Virus record (IMG/VR): IMGVR_UViG_3300025889_000002
Location: 16,573-80,572 of that record
DNA: 64,000 nt
From: a virus
Direction: 5' to 3' (one strand)
Below the pieces are notes generated by a model. It did no database searches, had not been told where the DNA came from, and saw only the letters and a program-made list of their open reading frames with translations. Positions 8,698 to 16,765 of this stretch are shown here, piece after piece; the stretch's first letter is position 1; each line of letters begins with the position of its first letter. Both the position numbers and the translations under genes were made by a program.

Positions 8698-11453
8698 TGG
8701 CTGAAAATCGTTTCCAGAAATATGTCCAGCCACAGCAGGGCGTAGTGTTCACCGATCCGAACGCGGCGGCGGAGCAGCAGCGCGAAGAAGATCGCCTTGC
8801 GATGGATCGCGAGCGCATTAGGTTAGCTCGCGAAGCTGCCGACAGAGCAGCGGCTAACGACGCCATCACGCGCGAAGAAAAGGCTGCTGAAAAAGCGCAA
8901 GCTGACAAGGAGGCTGCGGCACTAGAGGCCGCGCAGCGTAGCCAAGTGCGCGAAACTGCCGCTACTATGAGCACGGTTATCGAGAAAGCAAAGGAGGCGA
9001 AGCGTAGATCGAACGATTGGTTCGCTACTGGCTTTGGCGCGGAAACTGCTCTTGATTGGGGCGGCTCGGCAGCGGCAGACGTTCGAGAACTGCTTGCGCC
9101 GATTAAGGCTAATCAGGCTTTCACCACGCTTCAGAAAATGCGCGAGGCTTCGCCAACTGGTGGCGCGCTTGGTGCGGTATCCGAACGCGAACTTGCCCTG
9201 CTTCAAAGCACGATCACCGGCCTTGAGCAGTCGCAGTCTGATGCGCAATTCCAGTATGCAATGGACGAGATTGTCCAGCGTTACACGCGCGCCCTTGCCG
9301 CGCTGGAAGATGGCGACCGCTATTACCGTGAAAACGGCTCGATGGAAGGCTATGTCGGCCCTTCAGATGAATATCTGAACAGCTACAATCCTGACAATCC
9401 AGAGCCTAGAGGAGCCGCGGGTTCCGGCGCTACGCAAACCAGCCTTGAACTGCCGCAGGAATACCAGGATCGTCACGCGGCCTATCTGCGCCAGAATTGG
9501 GGCAATATCACGCCTGATGGTTATGCGCAGTTCCGTGCTGGGCTTGATAACGAGTTCCCAGAGTACGGCTCGCCTAACCTTGAGGCATACCGCGATATTG
9601 TTCCCTCCTTCAACCAGATGGCGGCAGAGGGGCAACCTCCTGAAGCCGCAGGGCAGGTTCCTGCTGCAACGCGCGAACTGTCTGGATTCGATCAGTTCCG
9701 TAATAATATTATCTCAGACCCTTTAGGTACAGGGGTAACGTCCGCGATCAATAGTGCCACAGGCGGCCTTCCTGATTTGCTCGCGGGTCGCAGGTTGCAG
9801 GCGGCGGAAGAGCTTAACCCTAAAGCAGCCTTTGTGGGCGACCTTGTTGGCAGTACGGCAGGATCTGCACTTTTTGGTAGCGGCCTGACTGTTGCGGGGG
9901 CGGGCAAGTTCGCTCCGTTTCTCGGTGATGCGCTTTACGGGACAATGTACGGCGCAACCAGCGATGAAGACCCTGTAACTGGCGCATTGCTTGGCTTAGG
10001 TTCGTCTATAGTGGGCGACCAGGCTGGTAAATACGCGGGCCGTGCAATCAACTCGATCCGTCTGCCTGATATGAACCTTTCCGAAGGGCAGCGGGTCATT
10101 ACCCAGACGGTGCGCGAAGCGGGTAATCAGGATGAAATCGCACGCGCGCTAATGAGCGCCGATGAACTTGGCGTGCCGATGACGCTGGCCGACGCATCTC
10201 CTGAATTACAGTCTCTTGCCGGTTCGGCAGTTCGCTTCTCTCCGACCACGGCGGGCGTAGCGCGGCAGACCATGGCGCGCAGGAACGAAGGCCAGTTTGA
10301 CCGGCTTGCCGAGGCAGTGGCGCGTGATCTTGGCCCGGTTGAGAATATCCCTCAGCGCAGCGCCGATCTATTGCAGCAGGCACGCACTAATGCAGGGCCG
10401 TTGTATGAGCAGGCTTATGCGGCTCCAGGTGCGGATATGGTGGACCTTACCGACCTTGCCGACCGTCCGACATTCGAAAAGGCATTGCGCGAAGCCTATA
10501 ACGAGGTGCTTGACGAAGGTCTTGACCCGTCTGCCGCTGGCATTGTCCAGACTGAAGGTGGCATGGTCATGGCCTCGCCGTCATGGCAGTCCTTGGACTA
10601 TGCGAAGCGCGGTCTGGACAACATTATTGAACGCGGTATTCGGCAAGGCGATATGCCGGAAGTACGCCGTGCACAGGCTATGAAATCAACCCTATTGCAG
10701 CGCATGGATGAAGCCAATCCCGCCTATGCGGAGGCTCGTCGCGCTTATGCAGGGCCAGCGCAGGAGCGTTCGTTTATGGAGCGTGGACGCAACGTGTTCA
10801 AAGAAGATTCCGAACAGTTGGGCGTGGATATAGCCAATCTGACGCCGGAACAAATCGGCCAAACGAGGCTCGGCGTTCAAAGCGGCACGATGCGCGAGGC
10901 GCGCAAGGTGCGGAACAACGGCAACCCGTGGGGTAGAATGGACAACCCTGAACGGGAAGCCATCTATAAAAATGTCTATGCCAGCGCCGAAGATGCCGAC
11001 ATCGCGCGGCTGCTGTCTCAGCGGGACCTGGAACTTCAGCTTGCAGGAAGCGCCAATCGTCTCATTGGCAACAGCGCCACGGCGGAACGCGAGATTCAAG
11101 ACGAGTTCTTCAAGCATCGCACCGGCATGGGCGGCGATGTCGCAATGGGTATTGTTGAAACCGGCGCGCTCGGTGGGCCGTGGCTGACCGTAGGCAAAGG
11201 TATTGCAGATCGCGTGTTCAAGGATCGTCGCGAAAAAGCTGCAGCAACCGCAAACCGCGCACTAGCCGACGATCTTGGCCCGCTGTTGCTCAATCAGTCG
11301 CCTACAAGCTCGGTTGATGCCTTGTCGCAGATGATGGCTGAGGATGAAGCCTATCGCGCTATTGCGGAAAGCCTGACGCAGCAGGGTGACATGTGGGGCC
11401 GCCGTATCGGAACAGGGGCAGCTACGGCGCTAACCGATTACCTGGCTTACTAA
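8697..11453 (+). CDS. Large internal (ejection) virion protein (copy A)
   Basis: A 918-residue protein. Residues 20-110 form a long Glu/Lys/Ala coiled coil; residues 340-430 are Gly/Ala-rich and hydrophobic (possible membrane-inserting segment); the rest is helical. Size, composition and order after two smaller virion proteins match the largest ejection protein of podophages (P22 gp16/T7 gp16 type by analogy only). Copy B (47891-50692) is collinear and strongly conserved. The 3' end overlaps the antisense gene 11430-11693. Confidence 0.65.
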   Translation: MAENRFQKYVQPQQGVVFTDPNAAAEQQREEDRLAMDRERIRLAREAADRAAANDAITREEKAAEKAQADKEAAALEAAQRSQVRETAATMSTVIEKAKEAKRRSNDWFATGFGAETALDWGGSAAADVRELLAPIKANQAFTTLQKMREASPTGGALGAVSERELALLQSTITGLEQSQSDAQFQYAMDEIVQRYTRALAALEDGDRYYRENGSMEGYVGPSDEYLNSYNPDNPEPRGAAGSGATQTSLELPQEYQDRHAAYLRQNWGNITPDGYAQFRAGLDNEFPEYGSPNLEAYRDIVPSFNQMAAEGQPPEAAGQVPAATRELSGFDQFRNNIISDPLGTGVTSAINSATGGLPDLLAGRRLQAAEELNPKAAFVGDLVGSTAGSALFGSGLTVAGAGKFAPFLGDALYGTMYGATSDEDPVTGALLGLGSSIVGDQAGKYAGRAINSIRLPDMNLSEGQRVITQTVREAGNQDEIARALMSADELGVPMTLADASPELQSLAGSAVRFSPTTAGVARQTMARRNEGQFDRLAEAVARDLGPVENIPQRSADLLQQARTNAGPLYEQAYAAPGADMVDLTDLADRPTFEKALREAYNEVLDEGLDPSAAGIVQTEGGMVMASPSWQSLDYAKRGLDNIIERGIRQGDMPEVRRAQAMKSTLLQRMDEANPAYAEARRAYAGPAQERSFMERGRNVFKEDSEQLGVDIANLTPEQIGQTRLGVQSGTMREARKVRNNGNPWGRMDNPEREAIYKNVYASAEDADIARLLSQRDLELQLAGSANRLIGNSATAEREIQDEFFKHRTGMGGDVAMGIVETGALGGPWLTVGKGIADRVFKDRREKAAATANRALADDLGPLLLNQSPTSSVDALSQMMAEDEAYRAIAESLTQQGDMWGRRIGTGAATALTDYLAY

Positions 11454-11693
11454 GAGGCAGACCGAGAGAACCCCGCCGATTGCATATAGCGGCCAGCGGG
11501 GTTTCGGTTCTTCATAACCTGCTTTGAATCCGGCCAGATAGGCTTGGCGCACCATGCGGTCTTTGATGCCCTGCAATGACGCTTCGTTAAGCCTGCGACG
11601 TGAACGGCGCGCAAGAAAGCCTTCTGCCTCGCTTTCCTTGAAACGGGCGCGGTGTATTTCCCGCTCAATAGCCTCGATATTCGCGTCTGCCAT
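11430..11693 (-). CDS. Antisense small membrane protein, leaderless gene (copy A)
   Basis: An 87-residue protein read against the virion operon. Residues 1-60 are charged and helical (IEREIHRARF), followed by LAGFKAGYEE and one C-terminal transmembrane segment (about residues 66-85). Copy B has the homologue at 50689-50955 with the same IEx-ELxRARF and AYLAG/AFLAG motifs. The ATG lies 7 nt after a promoter -10 box in both copies, so the mRNA is probably leaderless. Position between ejection and collar genes with its own promoter is that of a 'moron'; a role such as superinfection exclusion is only a guess. Confidence 0.7.
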   Translation of the reverse strand: MADANIEAIEREIHRARFKESEAEGFLARRSRRRLNEASLQGIKDRMVRQAYLAGFKAGYEEPKPRWPLYAIGGVLSVCLLVSQVIG

Positions 11694-11700
11694 GCCGGTC

Positions 11701-11729
11701 TTGATAGCATTCGCCCTATCGTGTAACAA
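11701..11729 (-). promoter_or_regulatory. Promoter of the antisense gene (copy A)
   Basis: On the minus strand: TTGTTA (11724-11729), 17-nt spacer, TATCAA (11701-11706) preceded by TG (extended -10). The start codon follows the -10 by 7 nt. Copy B has TTGTTA-N17-TAGCAA at the same distance. Conservation of boxes but not spacer supports function. Confidence 0.65.
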
Positions 11730-11790
11730 GGGACAACGCGGTTGAATCCACCTCACGCGATTGCCTTGAAACGCAAGCGGAGTTCAACCT

Positions 11791-12576
11791 GTGCCACGAA
11801 ATTCATCTGGCGATTATTCTCTACCGGCTGGCACCACTGTCAACACAGGGGATACGCTGCTGGTTAGCCAGCACAATCCACCATTCCAGGATGTCGCACA
11901 GGCGCTTTCATCGTCTCTCGACCGTGACGGTAAGGGCGGAATGCGCGCCAACCTGCAGATGAATGGTAACAAGATCACGGGCGCGGCACCGGGAACTGAT
12001 CCTACAGACGTTGCTACCGTGTCTCAATTGCCCGTTGGTGCGACATCGGGTGTCCCTATCGGGGCGGTAATCGACTATTGGGGGGCAACACCTCCTGCAG
12101 ATTACCTCTTTGCTGCAGGTCAGGCTGTTTCGCGTACGACTTACGCGGCGCTGTTCGCGGTTATCGGCACAAGCGCGGGCGCTGGCGATGGATCCACTAC
12201 GTTCAATCTTCCCGATTATCGCGGCAGGGTCGGGGCTGGACGTGAGAATATGGCAACACCTGCAACAACTCGCCTCAATACGCTGTCGAGTTCAACGCTT
12301 GGTGCTTCTGGCGGTGCGCAGACGCACACCCTGACCGAAGCGCAGATGCCGGTTCATAACCACAGCGTTACCGATCCAGGCCACTCTCACACTTATACGC
12401 GGCCTGTGTTCGCCTTGGGCAATCCCACGACGACAGATTCCGCGCTGGCTTCCACCTCATCGGCTACGACCAACCTTGCCACGACCGGCATAACAATCGG
12501 CAACAAAGGTGGAGGTGAGGCGCATAACATCGTCCAGCCCACCATCATCTGTCAAAAAATAATCAGGATAAGCTAA
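11791..12576 (+). CDS. Tail collar-domain fibre protein (copy A)
   Basis: A 261-residue protein starting at GTG 11791 (GGAG at 11779). It has a phage tail-collar domain: PIGAVIDYWG, LPDYRGRVGAGR, then His-rich HNHSVTDPGHSH, and a C-terminal HNIVQPTIICQKII. The N-terminal half probably attaches to the tail; the collar/His motifs are of the kind that bind metal in trimeric fibre tips. Followed by the spike gene with TAATG overlap. Homologue 51061-51843; the segment between the His motif and the C-terminus differs. Confidence 0.8.
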   Translation: MPRNSSGDYSLPAGTTVNTGDTLLVSQHNPPFQDVAQALSSSLDRDGKGGMRANLQMNGNKITGAAPGTDPTDVATVSQLPVGATSGVPIGAVIDYWGATPPADYLFAAGQAVSRTTYAALFAVIGTSAGAGDGSTTFNLPDYRGRVGAGRENMATPATTRLNTLSSSTLGASGGAQTHTLTEAQMPVHNHSVTDPGHSHTYTRPVFALGNPTTTDSALASTSSATTNLATTGITIGNKGGGEAHNIVQPTIICQKIIRIS

Positions 12577-14369
12577 TGGCTGTCATTCCTCCCAGAGACT
12601 TGAACGCGGCAGCTTCGGTTTCCGATACTGATGTTCTAATCGTCGACAAAGGGTCTTCGGTTGAAAAGGCCCTGCCGTCACAGATCGTGGATGCGGCTAT
12701 TCCCTTGGCCTCACAGGTCGAAGCTGAGGCTGGAACTGACAACGCCAAACGCGTCACGCCGCTACGGGTCAAGCAGGCGATCGATGCCATTGGTGTTTCT
12801 GCGGATTCTCTGGCTGCTGGATTGGCAACCCGCGTTTCGACCTCTGCACTGGCCGATCCTGAAGGTGCTGCGCTAGCGGGCTTTAAACAGCTCGGTGTCG
12901 GTGCGGCGAACAGAAACGTACTGGAGAAACTGCGAGACACCATAAGCGCCAAGGATTTCGGCGCAGCGGGTGACGGCGTGACGAATGATACACCTGCGCT
13001 TCAGGCTGCGATTGACAGCTTCGGCGCTGGTGGCGGTACGGTTATCGTTCCGTACGGGATGCGCTGCCTGGTCGACGCCAGCCTGACCGTGAAGTCCAAC
13101 GTCTCACTGGTTGGACCGCACGAATATATCGGGTCGCCCAACAATAATACGGACGCGCCCTACGGCAGTGTCGGCGGGGCTCTGATCGTCAATTCCAGCG
13201 CGACAATCACCCTGAAGGGCGGCGCGTCTTTGAAGGGCCTGCTAATCTACCGCAAGGGCATGACGTTCCCTGCGGCGAACTCGTCTGCCTTCGCTGGCAC
13301 GGCGGTAACGATTGGCGGCGATGATGCCGCCGCTTCCTGCTCCATGATCCTTGGGTTCGAAAAGGCCGTCCTTAGCGATGGATACCAGCGCCCCCGCTTC
13401 TACAATTTGTGGCTGGATAACGTCAACGGCATTTCGATAACCGATGCCTATGACATCCCGCGCATCGAAAATGTGCATTGCTGGCCTTTCGCCACGATTG
13501 AGCAATATGCCATTGACCTCTTGCCCTCGCAACTACAGCGCAGCGGCACGGCGTTCCTGCTTGAAGGGGTGTCGGATTGGGTCAAGCTGAATAACTGCTT
13601 CGCCTATGGCTATTCGCGCGGGTTCGATCTTAACAACGTCAACACGCCCACGCTGGTTAGCTGCACCGTGGACGGCACGGCCCCACCTAATGTGCTGGCA
13701 GGTTCGCGCGGTTTCTCGATTCGTGGCACGTCCTATGACGCAAAGCTTATCGGGTGCCAGGCTGCGAGTCAGGAAATCGGGTTCTATCTCGACACGGACG
13801 CGAATATCCAGAACCAGCTCATCGATTGCATCGCTTGGAACGGCACCAGCCACGGCTTCTTTATCGGGTCGGGCGATTGGGTGTTTATGGGTGGCGCTAC
13901 GCGACAAGTCTCGAACGGTATTCTTTACAACAATGCCGCATCGCGGGTGACGTTGCGCGGGTTTCAGTTCGGGGCCTCGCTTACCAACCCGATTAACCTC
14001 AACGTCACGCCGACTACCGGCTTCGTGGACTTCGACGGGGTGCAGGCCCCATCGGTTGCGGCGGGCGGTACGTTGGTTGCGGGCACCTCTGCCACAATCT
14101 CGGTGGCATCCGCGCAGCCATTGCTTGTCCCCGCGACGGGGCGGGCTTTCAACATTACCGGAAGCACCAACTTTAGCAACCTGCAAAGCGGGTGGGCGGG
14201 GCGTGAAGTTACGCTGATTTTTACTGGCGCGCTGACCGTTGTGAGCGGTACGGGCGCACCCGACGCCATTCGCCTGAAGGGAAATTCCAACTTTACCACC
14301 ACGGCGGGCTCTACTTTGACCTTGTGGCATAACGGTACGCAATGGTATGAAAAATCAAGCGCGGCATGA
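12576..14369 (+). CDS. Tail spike, pectate-lyase-like beta-helix (copy A)
   Basis: A 597-residue protein. Residues 1-90 are an anchor conserved in copy B (SQIVDAA, TDNAKRVTPLRVKQAIDAIG). Near residue 128 begins the beta-helix signature KDFGAAGDGVTNDTPALQAA followed by repeated Gly/Asn strands. Such spikes bind or cleave host surface polysaccharide. After the anchor the sequence has no similarity to the copy B spike, showing exchange of the receptor-binding part. Ribosome site lies in the end of the collar gene. Confidence 0.8.
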   Translation: MAVIPPRDLNAAASVSDTDVLIVDKGSSVEKALPSQIVDAAIPLASQVEAEAGTDNAKRVTPLRVKQAIDAIGVSADSLAAGLATRVSTSALADPEGAALAGFKQLGVGAANRNVLEKLRDTISAKDFGAAGDGVTNDTPALQAAIDSFGAGGGTVIVPYGMRCLVDASLTVKSNVSLVGPHEYIGSPNNNTDAPYGSVGGALIVNSSATITLKGGASLKGLLIYRKGMTFPAANSSAFAGTAVTIGGDDAAASCSMILGFEKAVLSDGYQRPRFYNLWLDNVNGISITDAYDIPRIENVHCWPFATIEQYAIDLLPSQLQRSGTAFLLEGVSDWVKLNNCFAYGYSRGFDLNNVNTPTLVSCTVDGTAPPNVLAGSRGFSIRGTSYDAKLIGCQAASQEIGFYLDTDANIQNQLIDCIAWNGTSHGFFIGSGDWVFMGGATRQVSNGILYNNAASRVTLRGFQFGASLTNPINLNVTPTTGFVDFDGVQAPSVAAGGTLVAGTSATISVASAQPLLVPATGRAFNITGSTNFSNLQSGWAGREVTLIFTGALTVVSGTGAPDAIRLKGNSNFTTTAGSTLTLWHNGTQWYEKSSAA

Positions 14370-14397
14370 TCGCCGGCTCGTATCGAAGGAAAATGAC

Positions 14398-14502
14398 ATG
14401 AAACACTACGCCGTATCGTCCATGTTCTACGCAACCCGCAAACCCAAGCCCCTGCCGCCTGTGCTTCAGCCGAAGCCGTTTGTCGACGACGCGCGGGGAT
14501 GA
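14398..14502 (+). CDS. Proline/basic 34-aa protein after the spike (copy A)
   Basis: A 34-residue frame with an AAGGAA ribosome site at about 14385, a start after a 28-nt gap and an ATGA overlap to the next micro gene. Sequence is basic and Pro-rich (RKPKPLPP, LQPKPF). Copy B has a 36-residue Pro/Lys-rich counterpart in the same place (53923-54033), sharing a KPKP motif only. Function unknown. Confidence 0.5.
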   Translation: MKHYAVSSMFYATRKPKPLPPVLQPKPFVDDARG

Positions 14503-14591
14503 AAACTATTCTCGCCGTGATCGGTCTGCTATGGATCGTGAGTAGCCTGGAGCGTCACCGGCGCTTCTGGGCGACGGCGAGGCTCTGGTGA
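14499..14591 (+). CDS. Conserved 30-aa single-span membrane microprotein (copy A)
   Basis: A 30-residue peptide: hydrophobic residues 3-15 (TILAVIGLLWIV), then a basic amphipathic tail with ERHRRFW and ending RLW. It matches copy B (54030-54122) at 27 of 30 residues, while the flanking genes are unrelated or much diverged; 41 nt in the middle (14520-14560) are identical. Coupled by ATGA on the left and TGATG on the right. Its location at the head of the lysis cassette suggests a lysis or membrane role; this is inference. Confidence 0.65.
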   Translation: MKTILAVIGLLWIVSSLERHRRFWATARLW

Positions 14592-14941
14592 TGCCGGATT
14601 CAGGAAACGCAGAACAAATCAGAATGGTTGCCGAGCAAGTGGCGGACACAGCCATATCTCGGTTCGCGTCGCAACATCCCGAGATAAGAAGGGGCACCGT
14701 GGTTTCTGAAATACCCGCACCACTAAAGTGGGCGGCTGCTGTGGTCGCAGCCCTATTCACCGCGGGGACTGCAACCCTCGCATTCTGGTTGTTCAATTCG
14801 GTTTCGCTGATGAGCGTCACCTTGGCGCGCATGGACGAGCGCATGGCCAATTACGCCACCGCCCAGGAGGCTCGGATCGACCAGCTTGAAGGTCGGGTCG
14901 AAGGGCTGGAATTATATCACCGACAGGGACCTGTGAGATGA
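14591..14941 (+). CDS. Membrane protein with C-terminal coiled coil, holin-like (copy A)
   Basis: A 116-residue protein: polar N-terminus, one transmembrane segment about residues 46-68 (WAAAVVAALFTAGTATLAFW), then a coiled coil (ARIDQLEGRVEGLE). Copy B has a protein of the same architecture just before its endolysin (54689-55009). Such one-span plus coiled-coil proteins often sit in alphaproteobacterial phage lysis cassettes; holin or antiholin role is inferred. Confidence 0.55.
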   Translation: MPDSGNAEQIRMVAEQVADTAISRFASQHPEIRRGTVVSEIPAPLKWAAAVVAALFTAGTATLAFWLFNSVSLMSVTLARMDERMANYATAQEARIDQLEGRVEGLELYHRQGPVR

Positions 14942-15282
14942 AATGGACCGAATTTCTCCGCGGACACAACGGCGGACTGGAGATCAATCGGCTTGTTGGC
15001 TTCATCGGCGGTGTTGCCTACATCGCCAGCGCCATCACGTTCCAATGGTGGAACTGGGCAACCTTCGACGTCACGGCCTTCTGCCTAGCCTTCTCTGGCG
15101 GCTTGTCGGTCATCGTGGGTGGCACGGCTGGCGCGGTGGCCCTGAAGGATCGGCAGGTAGCTTCTGCCGCTGTCATCGCCGAAACAGGCAGCAAACCTGC
15201 CAAGCCCCCTGCACCCGCTCCGAAGCCGCAAGAGGGGCTGGATGATGGGGCAGAAGACAAGCGGCCTCCGTATGCTCGGTGA
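14938..15282 (+). CDS. Two-span membrane protein, candidate holin (copy A)
   Basis: A 114-residue protein with two hydrophobic segments (residues about 18-40 and 45-65) and a polar, Pro-rich C-terminus (KPAKPPAPAPKP). It overlaps the preceding gene by ATGA and the endolysin gene by 41 nt. Two spans, a short loop and position just upstream of the endolysin fit a class II holin. No counterpart by sequence in copy B. Confidence 0.55.
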   Translation: MKWTEFLRGHNGGLEINRLVGFIGGVAYIASAITFQWWNWATFDVTAFCLAFSGGLSVIVGGTAGAVALKDRQVASAAVIAETGSKPAKPPAPAPKPQEGLDDGAEDKRPPYAR

Positions 15283-16057
15283 ACCGCAATGGGCCTTAAT
15301 CTTTGGCGCGGCCCGCAAGCGCGGAGCAACGTGGGATGACCTCGCAGACGTAAACGCCTTCAAGCGCGAGATCGAGGTGGCCTTGGATGACGGCACCATC
15401 ATCGTCACGGGGAACAAGCCCCCCGAAGTCCTGCCATGGGCAGACATGCTTGCCAGCATCACGAACACGAACGCCCCAGCCCTCACGCAAGACGATTACG
15501 AGCGCGCCGCCGTCGAGTTGGGCAATGGTGTCACCCCCAAGCACATGCGTGCCAGCAAGACGGTTGAGGCGCCGCGTGGGGCATTCGATGACAATGGCCG
15601 GCCTTCGATCCTCTACGAGCGCCACGTATTCGCCCGCAACACCACGCCCAAGGGGCGGTTCAATTCATCCTACCCCGACCTGTCGGCCATCCGTGGCTAT
15701 GGTGCAGGCGGCTATGGGCCGTTCTCGTCGCAATACACCAAATTGCAGCGCGCCTACGCGCTAGATCCGGAATCGGCTTTTGAGGCGTGTTCATGGGGCG
15801 CGTTTCAGGTGCTTGGTGAGAATGCGGTGCAACTAGGTTATGCGTCTGCCCGCGATATGGCCTGCGAACTGGCCAAGAGCGAAGCGGCGCACCTCGATAG
15901 CTATGTGCGATTCATCAAGGTCAATGGACTGGCAGACGAACTAGGCAGATGCCGCGCTGGCGATCCTGAAAGCTGCATACCCTTTGTCGAGCGATACAAC
16001 GGCAGCGGGTTTCGCAAATTCAGTTACCATGTCAAATTCGCGGAGGCTCTGCTATGA
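15242..16057 (+). CDS. Endolysin, DUF3380-type N-acetylmuramidase (copy A)
   Basis: A 271-residue protein. The C-terminal about 170 residues match the DUF3380/N-acetylmuramidase family: SILYERHVFAR (probable catalytic Glu), a SAIRGYGAGGYGPF turn, EACSWGAFQVLGENA, and FVERYNGSGFRKF. The N-terminal 75 residues may be a separate wall-binding or regulatory part. No signal peptide. It degrades peptidoglycan glycan strands at lysis. Copy B carries an unrelated T4-type lysozyme at this locus. Confidence 0.8.
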   Translation: MMGQKTSGLRMLGEPQWALIFGAARKRGATWDDLADVNAFKREIEVALDDGTIIVTGNKPPEVLPWADMLASITNTNAPALTQDDYERAAVELGNGVTPKHMRASKTVEAPRGAFDDNGRPSILYERHVFARNTTPKGRFNSSYPDLSAIRGYGAGGYGPFSSQYTKLQRAYALDPESAFEACSWGAFQVLGENAVQLGYASARDMACELAKSEAAHLDSYVRFIKVNGLADELGRCRAGDPESCIPFVERYNGSGFRKFSYHVKFAEALL

Positions 16058-16143
16058 ACGATAGGCTATGCAAAGCAATGCCCACGATAGCCCTTGCGCT
16101 GACCTGCTTGGCGCTTGGCCTGTTTATAGGAGTTACGGCATGA
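16054..16143 (+). CDS. 29-aa hydrophobic microprotein (copy A)
   Basis: Opens with ATGA overlap to the endolysin stop and closes with ATGA overlap to the next gene. Residues 10-27 are hydrophobic (TIALALTCLALGLFIGV), preceded by a basic start: a signal-arrest or single-span peptide. Copy B has a 38-residue counterpart with the same LALG(C)LG..IYIGVT ending (55977-56093). A pinholin/antiholin-like role is possible but unproven. Confidence 0.5.
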   Translation: MNDRLCKAMPTIALALTCLALGLFIGVTA

Positions 16144-16397
16144 TTGCGGAAGTAGCTACCCTTTACGAAACCAACGCGCGTTCGATTCCTGACATGCTTC
16201 GCCAAGCGGCGGATAGCATCGAAGAGGAAGCCAGCGAAGATTGCTCACCGACCGTTGCCATGGTGGCTGTCCAAATATCAGAAAGCGGTCAGGTGCATGT
16301 TTATGGATGGGGCGACACTGATGACCTCCGCGCTATTGGCCTAATGGAGCGCGGAAAGCATAGCCTCTTGGCTTCTATCGAGGAACTTACGGCATGA
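16140..16397 (+). CDS. Small acidic protein of lysis region (copy A)
   Basis: An 85-residue protein from ATG 16140 (TAGGAG ribosome site). Acidic helical N-terminus (IPDMLRQAADSIEEE) and a beta-rich second half (VAMVAVQISESGQVHVYGWG). Present only in copy A, inserted between the hydrophobic microprotein and the i-spanin gene by overlapping starts and stops. Function unknown. Confidence 0.55.
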   Translation: MIAEVATLYETNARSIPDMLRQAADSIEEEASEDCSPTVAMVAVQISESGQVHVYGWGDTDDLRAIGLMERGKHSLLASIEELTA

Positions 16398-16765
16398 TTA
16401 CCACATTCTTTGCCTCGACCATCAATAAGGTATTCGCAGGTGTCGTTCTCGCGCTTCTGGTGGCCCTTGGGATAGCCATGTGGTCGAACGCCCGCAAGGA
16501 CGCCACAATTGAAACCCTGCGCAACGCAGTGGCCGTCTCGGAGGCACAGCATAGCGTAACCGCTGCATCACTGGACTCACTGACCCGCCGCATGAAGGAG
16601 CTTGTCGAACAAGGGCAGTTGCGGGAAAGCCTGCTAGCCGAAGCCATGAAGGAAGCGGAAGAAGAAACGTCCGAATTGCAGGACGAAGCCGACGCCCTAC
16701 GCAAGGAAGGTGTTACCGACCAGTGTGTGACGCCCGCTGGGGTGCTTCGAAGCCGTGGCTTGTGA
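16394..16765 (+). CDS. Rz-like inner-membrane spanin (copy A)
   Basis: A 123-residue protein: N-terminal transmembrane anchor (residues 13-30, KVFAGVVLALLVALGIAMW), then a long periplasmic coiled coil to about residue 105 and a conserved C-terminus (DQCVTPAGVLRSRGL). This is the layout of Rz i-spanins. The partner lipoprotein gene follows at 16896, separated by a tRNA-like element instead of the usual overlap. Homologue 56090-56461, strongly conserved. Confidence 0.75.
   Translation: MITTFFASTINKVFAGVVLALLVALGIAMWSNARKDATIETLRNAVAVSEAQHSVTAASLDSLTRRMKELVEQGQLRESLLAEAMKEAEEETSELQDEADALRKEGVTDQCVTPAGVLRSRGL

Noticed and set aside
11738-11790. Conserved GCGGTTGAAT..ACCTCACGCG before the collar gene as a late promoter
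   Set aside because: It is well conserved at 51008-51029, but no acceptable -10 lies at proper distance on the plus strand. It may be a site for a phage factor or part of coding-independent structure; not called.
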